Shown here: positions 60,801 through 64,000 of the stretch, in pieces
Position numbering within the stretch: the first letter of the stretch is position 1
Layout: each line of letters starts with the position of its first letter
NCBI GenBank assembly: GCA_026008535.1
Contig: BRKX01000002.1
Coordinates: 61,625,170-61,689,169, forward strand
Reading direction: 5' to 3'
Length of the DNA: 64,000 nt
Source: Perilla frutescens
Taxonomy: Eukaryota; Streptophyta; Magnoliopsida; Lamiales; Lamiaceae
The notes under the pieces: generated by a model
Told to the model about the DNA's origin: nothing
What the model saw: the letters and a program-made list of their open reading frames with translations, nothing else
Database searches by the model: none
Program-made: the position numbers and the translations under genes

Positions 60801-61062
60801 GCAAAATCATATTAACATTAGTTTATGAAGTTAGCAAATTTCAACGGTACTAAGTACTTGAATAATAAAACATCTATATATCAAATAAGAAACAAACATT
60901 AATTTACAAAACCAACCACACTAATCATCTATTTCATCATCATCACTGATACTGTCATCTGATAAATTGATCTCTCTATATCTTCTTCATCATCATCTTC
61001 TTCTTCTTCTTCTTGAATGTCTATTACCCCACCATCCGGATGATTTGGTATAGGATCGTCAT

Positions 61063-61800
61063 CTATTGTGAGGGTATACAAACCATCAACTTCATCCTCT
61101 GAAATGCTGAGGTTATGATTGTATTATCACCCTCTGATGGTACTTCAACATTAGATCGAGCCTTTATTTTGCAGACTGCCCACCAATCACTTCGAGAGTG
61201 ATTTAAAGTTAGGTATTCACAGTAACACACTTGGATTGCTTGTTTAGCAAGCACAAATGGATCAGATCCTGAATACTTACGCTTATGATTTATAGAAACC
61301 ATTTTGTAGTCAGGATGCACATTTGTTCCTTGTGTTGATGTATCAAACCACTCACATTTAAACAACATTGTCTTCTTAATAGGCAGACCAACGTATTCCA
61401 ACTCAATCACCTCCATCAATCGCCCGTAATATAAAGTGTGTGTCCCTTTAATGCAGACTCCACTATTCATTGTAGCTCGCTGTGAGTCGTGGGCAATTGT
61501 GTGAAATTTGTATCCGTTAATAAAATACACATGGTAGACATTAACGGAATGAGAAGGCCCACTTGAAAGATCACGCAAGATTTTGTTGACATTATTAGTT
61601 GGATCTTGTGCCTGTTACAATAGAAAACTTTATATTATGTTACAGTTGCTCATGTATACTTACATTAAGGTTTTTGGATATCATATACTTACATATTTGG
61701 CGAACCAGATTGCAAATTCTTTATCCATTCATTTTTCAATATCTTCCATTGAGATATTCGAGAACGATACTTTCAATTGGTCAACAAACACACTTCAAAA
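61063..61800 (-). pseudogene. DUF4216 part of CACTA transposase gene
   Basis: After an acceptor at about 61613 the minus strand reads AQDPTNNVNKILRDLSSGPS, then VYHVYFINGYKFHTIAHDSQ and CEWFDTSTQGTNVHPDYKM, the DUF4216 signature region. An upstream exon (61800-61690) contains SNISMEDIEK followed by a TGA at 61731-61729. Downstream, a shift to another frame is needed to reach an acidic tail (NLSISEDEVDGLYTLTIDDD), indicating a frameshift near 61110. Confidence 0.72.
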
Positions 61801-61865
61801 AATTAAGCATGGATTAGAATTTAGTGGAATAACAATAACACATTTTAAACAGTGCACATCCTTAC

Positions 61866-64000
61866 GTTGTGTACGGTTCAACTTCTGGACAGTTAAGCAA
61901 CACGTAAATCTATACTGCAGCATACTCGTTCTCTGTCAAATATCTCTTTGACATTCTTCCAGATGACCGACCGTGCTGCTTGAAAATCGACAGATTTATT
62001 GCACTGTCATCTTGTGCGTCTCCAAGACCTTCATAATTACGAGACATGTTTATATGTCTCATTTTTACAAAATCCTCAAAATAATACGAACAGAAGGTCG
62101 AAGCTTCCTCCACCAAGTAAGCATTGCAGATTGAGCCCTCAACTCGTACTTTATTTCGGACGTTATTTTTCAACTTCCTCAAGTACTGTTCGAATAGATA
62201 CATCCATCGATACTGTACAGGCCCAACAAGTCTGGCTTCATCAGCTAAGTGGACAGGTAGATGCTCCATTGAGTCAAAGAAACTTGGTGGAAAAATGCCT
62301 TCAAGTCTACACAATATGATCGGAATATTTTCATGCAACCGGCACACATCATCAACAGTGATACTTCTGGCTGTCAAATCCTTGAAGAATAAACTCAATT
62401 TTATGATTGTCTTCCAATCATTGGAAGGAAGAAGTTCAGCAAATACAATCGGGATAAGACGTTGCATGAACACGTGGCAGTCATGGCTTTTCATGCCAAA
62501 CATCTTCAGTTTTCTCATATCCACGCATCTGCTCGTGTTGGACACATACCCATCTGGAAATTTCAACTCTCGAACCCATTCAAATAATATGTTCTTCTCT
62601 TTCTTGTCCAACGTATAACAAGCCTTTGGATACTTGCCTGTGGACTCGTTCCGTCTTAGCTCTGGTCTTGAACAATACATATTCAACTTTTCTCTAGATT
62701 TGGAGGTATCTTTTGTTTTCCCCTGCACATTCTACACAGTGTTGAATAGATTGTCGAACACATTCTTTTCAATGTGCATGACATCCATATTATGACGAAT
62801 CAACAGTGAGCTCCAGTATGGAAGATCCCAAAAGATACTTTTCTTTTTCCACCCGCAACCTTTGGAAATTATCACATTATCATTATTCTCTGTTACTTTT
62901 TGAAGACCCAATGCTTCAATGCGAGCCAGAATTTCGTGTCCCGATCTCATCTCTGGAGGTCCTCCATTCACCACTTTATTTTTCAAGAATGCTTTTTTAT
63001 TTTTTCGAAAATGGTGGTTTGAAGGCAAGAATTTTCGATGGTTATCAAACCATGATTGTTTACCACTGCATGATAAGGTGAAGGCGTCACTGGACTCCAT
63101 ACAGTGTGGACATGTCAATCTTCCAGCAGTGCTCCAACCAGATAACATAGAGTAAACGGGAAAATCACTAATTGTCCATATCAATGCTGCTTGTATCTGA
63201 AAATTTTATTTCAGTGAAACATCATATGTATGCACACCAACCTCCCACAATTGAATCAATTCAGATATCAAAGGTTGTAAAAATACATCCAATTTCTCTT
63301 TCGGATTGCGTGGCCCTGGAACTAATACAGTGAGGAACATGTACTGCTCTTTCATACACATCCATGGGGGCAAATTATACGATGTAATGATGACAGGCCA
63401 CGAAGAATACTATTGTCCTGATTGCCCAAATGGTCGGAACCCATCAGTAGATAGACCCAACCTAACGTTACGTGCATCAGAAGCGAATTGAGGAAAAATT
63501 GTGTTCAGATGTTTCCATGTAGGAGAGTCTGCTGGATGTCACATTACTCCGTCATCAACAGATGATGCATGCCACCGCATATCCTTTGCTGTTGCATTAG
63601 ATGCATACATCCTCTGTAACCTCGGAGTGAGTGGAAAATAATACATCTTCTTTTGTGCAACTGTGGTCTTCTGTCTTTTGTGCGAACGGTGACTTGTTTC
63701 CTTGAAACGAGGATGACCACATAATTTGCATTCAGTCAATTCACTATCAACGGCCCAATAAATCATGCAGTTTTTGAAACAACAATCAATCTTCTCAACA
63801 GGTAGCCCCATACCACGTAGTAATTTCTTTGTGGTGTAGAAATTATCAGTGACCAAATTGTTCTCAGGAACAATCTCTTTCATTAATTGGGTTATCTGAT
63901 CAAAACATCTCTCTGATATGTTATTCTCAGATTTCAAATTCATCAGACGAGCAACGAGTGACAATTGAGAATAGTTCTGACAACTCGGCCACAATTCTTT
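61866..64000 (-). pseudogene. TNP2-type CACTA transposase with DUF4218, five in-frame stops
   Basis: One continuous minus-strand frame runs from the window edge to a donor site at 61866. It includes the N-terminal TNP2 region (with CKLCGHPRF), the transposase core (GGPPEMRSGHEILARIEALG, FWDLPYWSSLLIRHNMDVMH) and DUF4218 (FFPPSFFDSMEHL-like, RWMYLFEQYLRKLKNNVRNK, EEASTFCSYYFEDF). The frame is interrupted by TGA at 63541-63539, TAG at 63412-63410, TAA at 63208-63206, TAG at 62734-62732 and TAG at 61912-61910. Sequence before and after each stop stays in the same frame, so decay has been by point mutation. The true start lies beyond 64000. Confidence 0.85.

Larger units (their letters stand above)
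58694..64000 (-). mobile_element. CACTA (En/Spm) transposon, 3' portion; continues beyond window
   Basis: The left terminus is CACTACAAAAAATTCGCTGA at 58694, the family hallmark. Subterminal repeats follow to about 59215. Genes lie on the minus strand in the usual CACTA order: TNP2-type transposase with DUF4218 (right), DUF4216 (middle), and a Transposase_24 protein nearest this end. The other terminus is outside the window. All the proteins carry in-frame stops, so this copy is not autonomous. Confidence 0.88.

Overview
This is nuclear DNA of a flowering plant, most likely a eudicot. Protein genes are split by short AT-rich GT..AG introns. Intergenic DNA is very AT-rich and full of plant transposon families: MULEs with 8-9 bp target duplications, a CACTA element, a Helitron, Stowaway-type MITEs, SINEs and a LINE tail. 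One block is plastid DNA (rpoC1 with its group II intron). The gene set (RNFT-type RING protein, LRR receptor-like kinase, short-chain reductase of the CCR/PAR group, ankyrin-PGG protein) is typical of dicots; an asterid is plausible but not shown.

Layout. 1-9000 is repeats: a SINE, a 1.4-kb TIR element, an unclassified retroelement-like block, a 3.3-kb MULE holding an Ulp1-protease remnant, and an inverted-repeat element. 8999-13418 (minus) is an eight-exon RING/transmembrane E3 ligase gene, reconstructed completely (451 aa). 13.4-20.3 kb is repeats again, including a second, differently deleted copy of the same MULE family carrying DUF1985. 22739-24235 is a two-exon gene for a plant protein I do not recognise (264 aa). 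26657-29695 is a three-exon gene for a mitochondrial Coa1/Tim21-like inner-membrane protein (366 aa). 33815-35797 is an LRR receptor-like kinase (636 aa) with a non-canonical active site. 36911-40257 is a six-exon NADPH-dependent reductase (329 aa). 40510-41686 is a nuclear plastid insertion. 41.9-48.1 kb is a nest of Helitron, MULE and retroelement-like sequence. 51061-51860 is a LINE tail. 52688-54906 is an ankyrin-PGG membrane protein (447 aa). 54994-56191 is a foldback MULE with near-identical 390-bp arms. 58694 to the right edge is a CACTA element whose transposase genes are broken by in-frame stops.

The six protein genes look like independent single-copy loci; nothing suggests a cluster or shared pathway. 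All exon sets joined here keep frame across every junction, with lengths divisible by three. The most distinctive content is the transposon layer: two MULE copies with complementary internal deletions, a Helitron whose exact ends can be read and which itself hosts a MULE, and a plastid fragment with recognisable exon-intron-exon structure. I found no clear new molecular system; the best candidates for follow-up are the foldback MULE, the Ulp1-MULE family and the unrecognised 264-aa protein.
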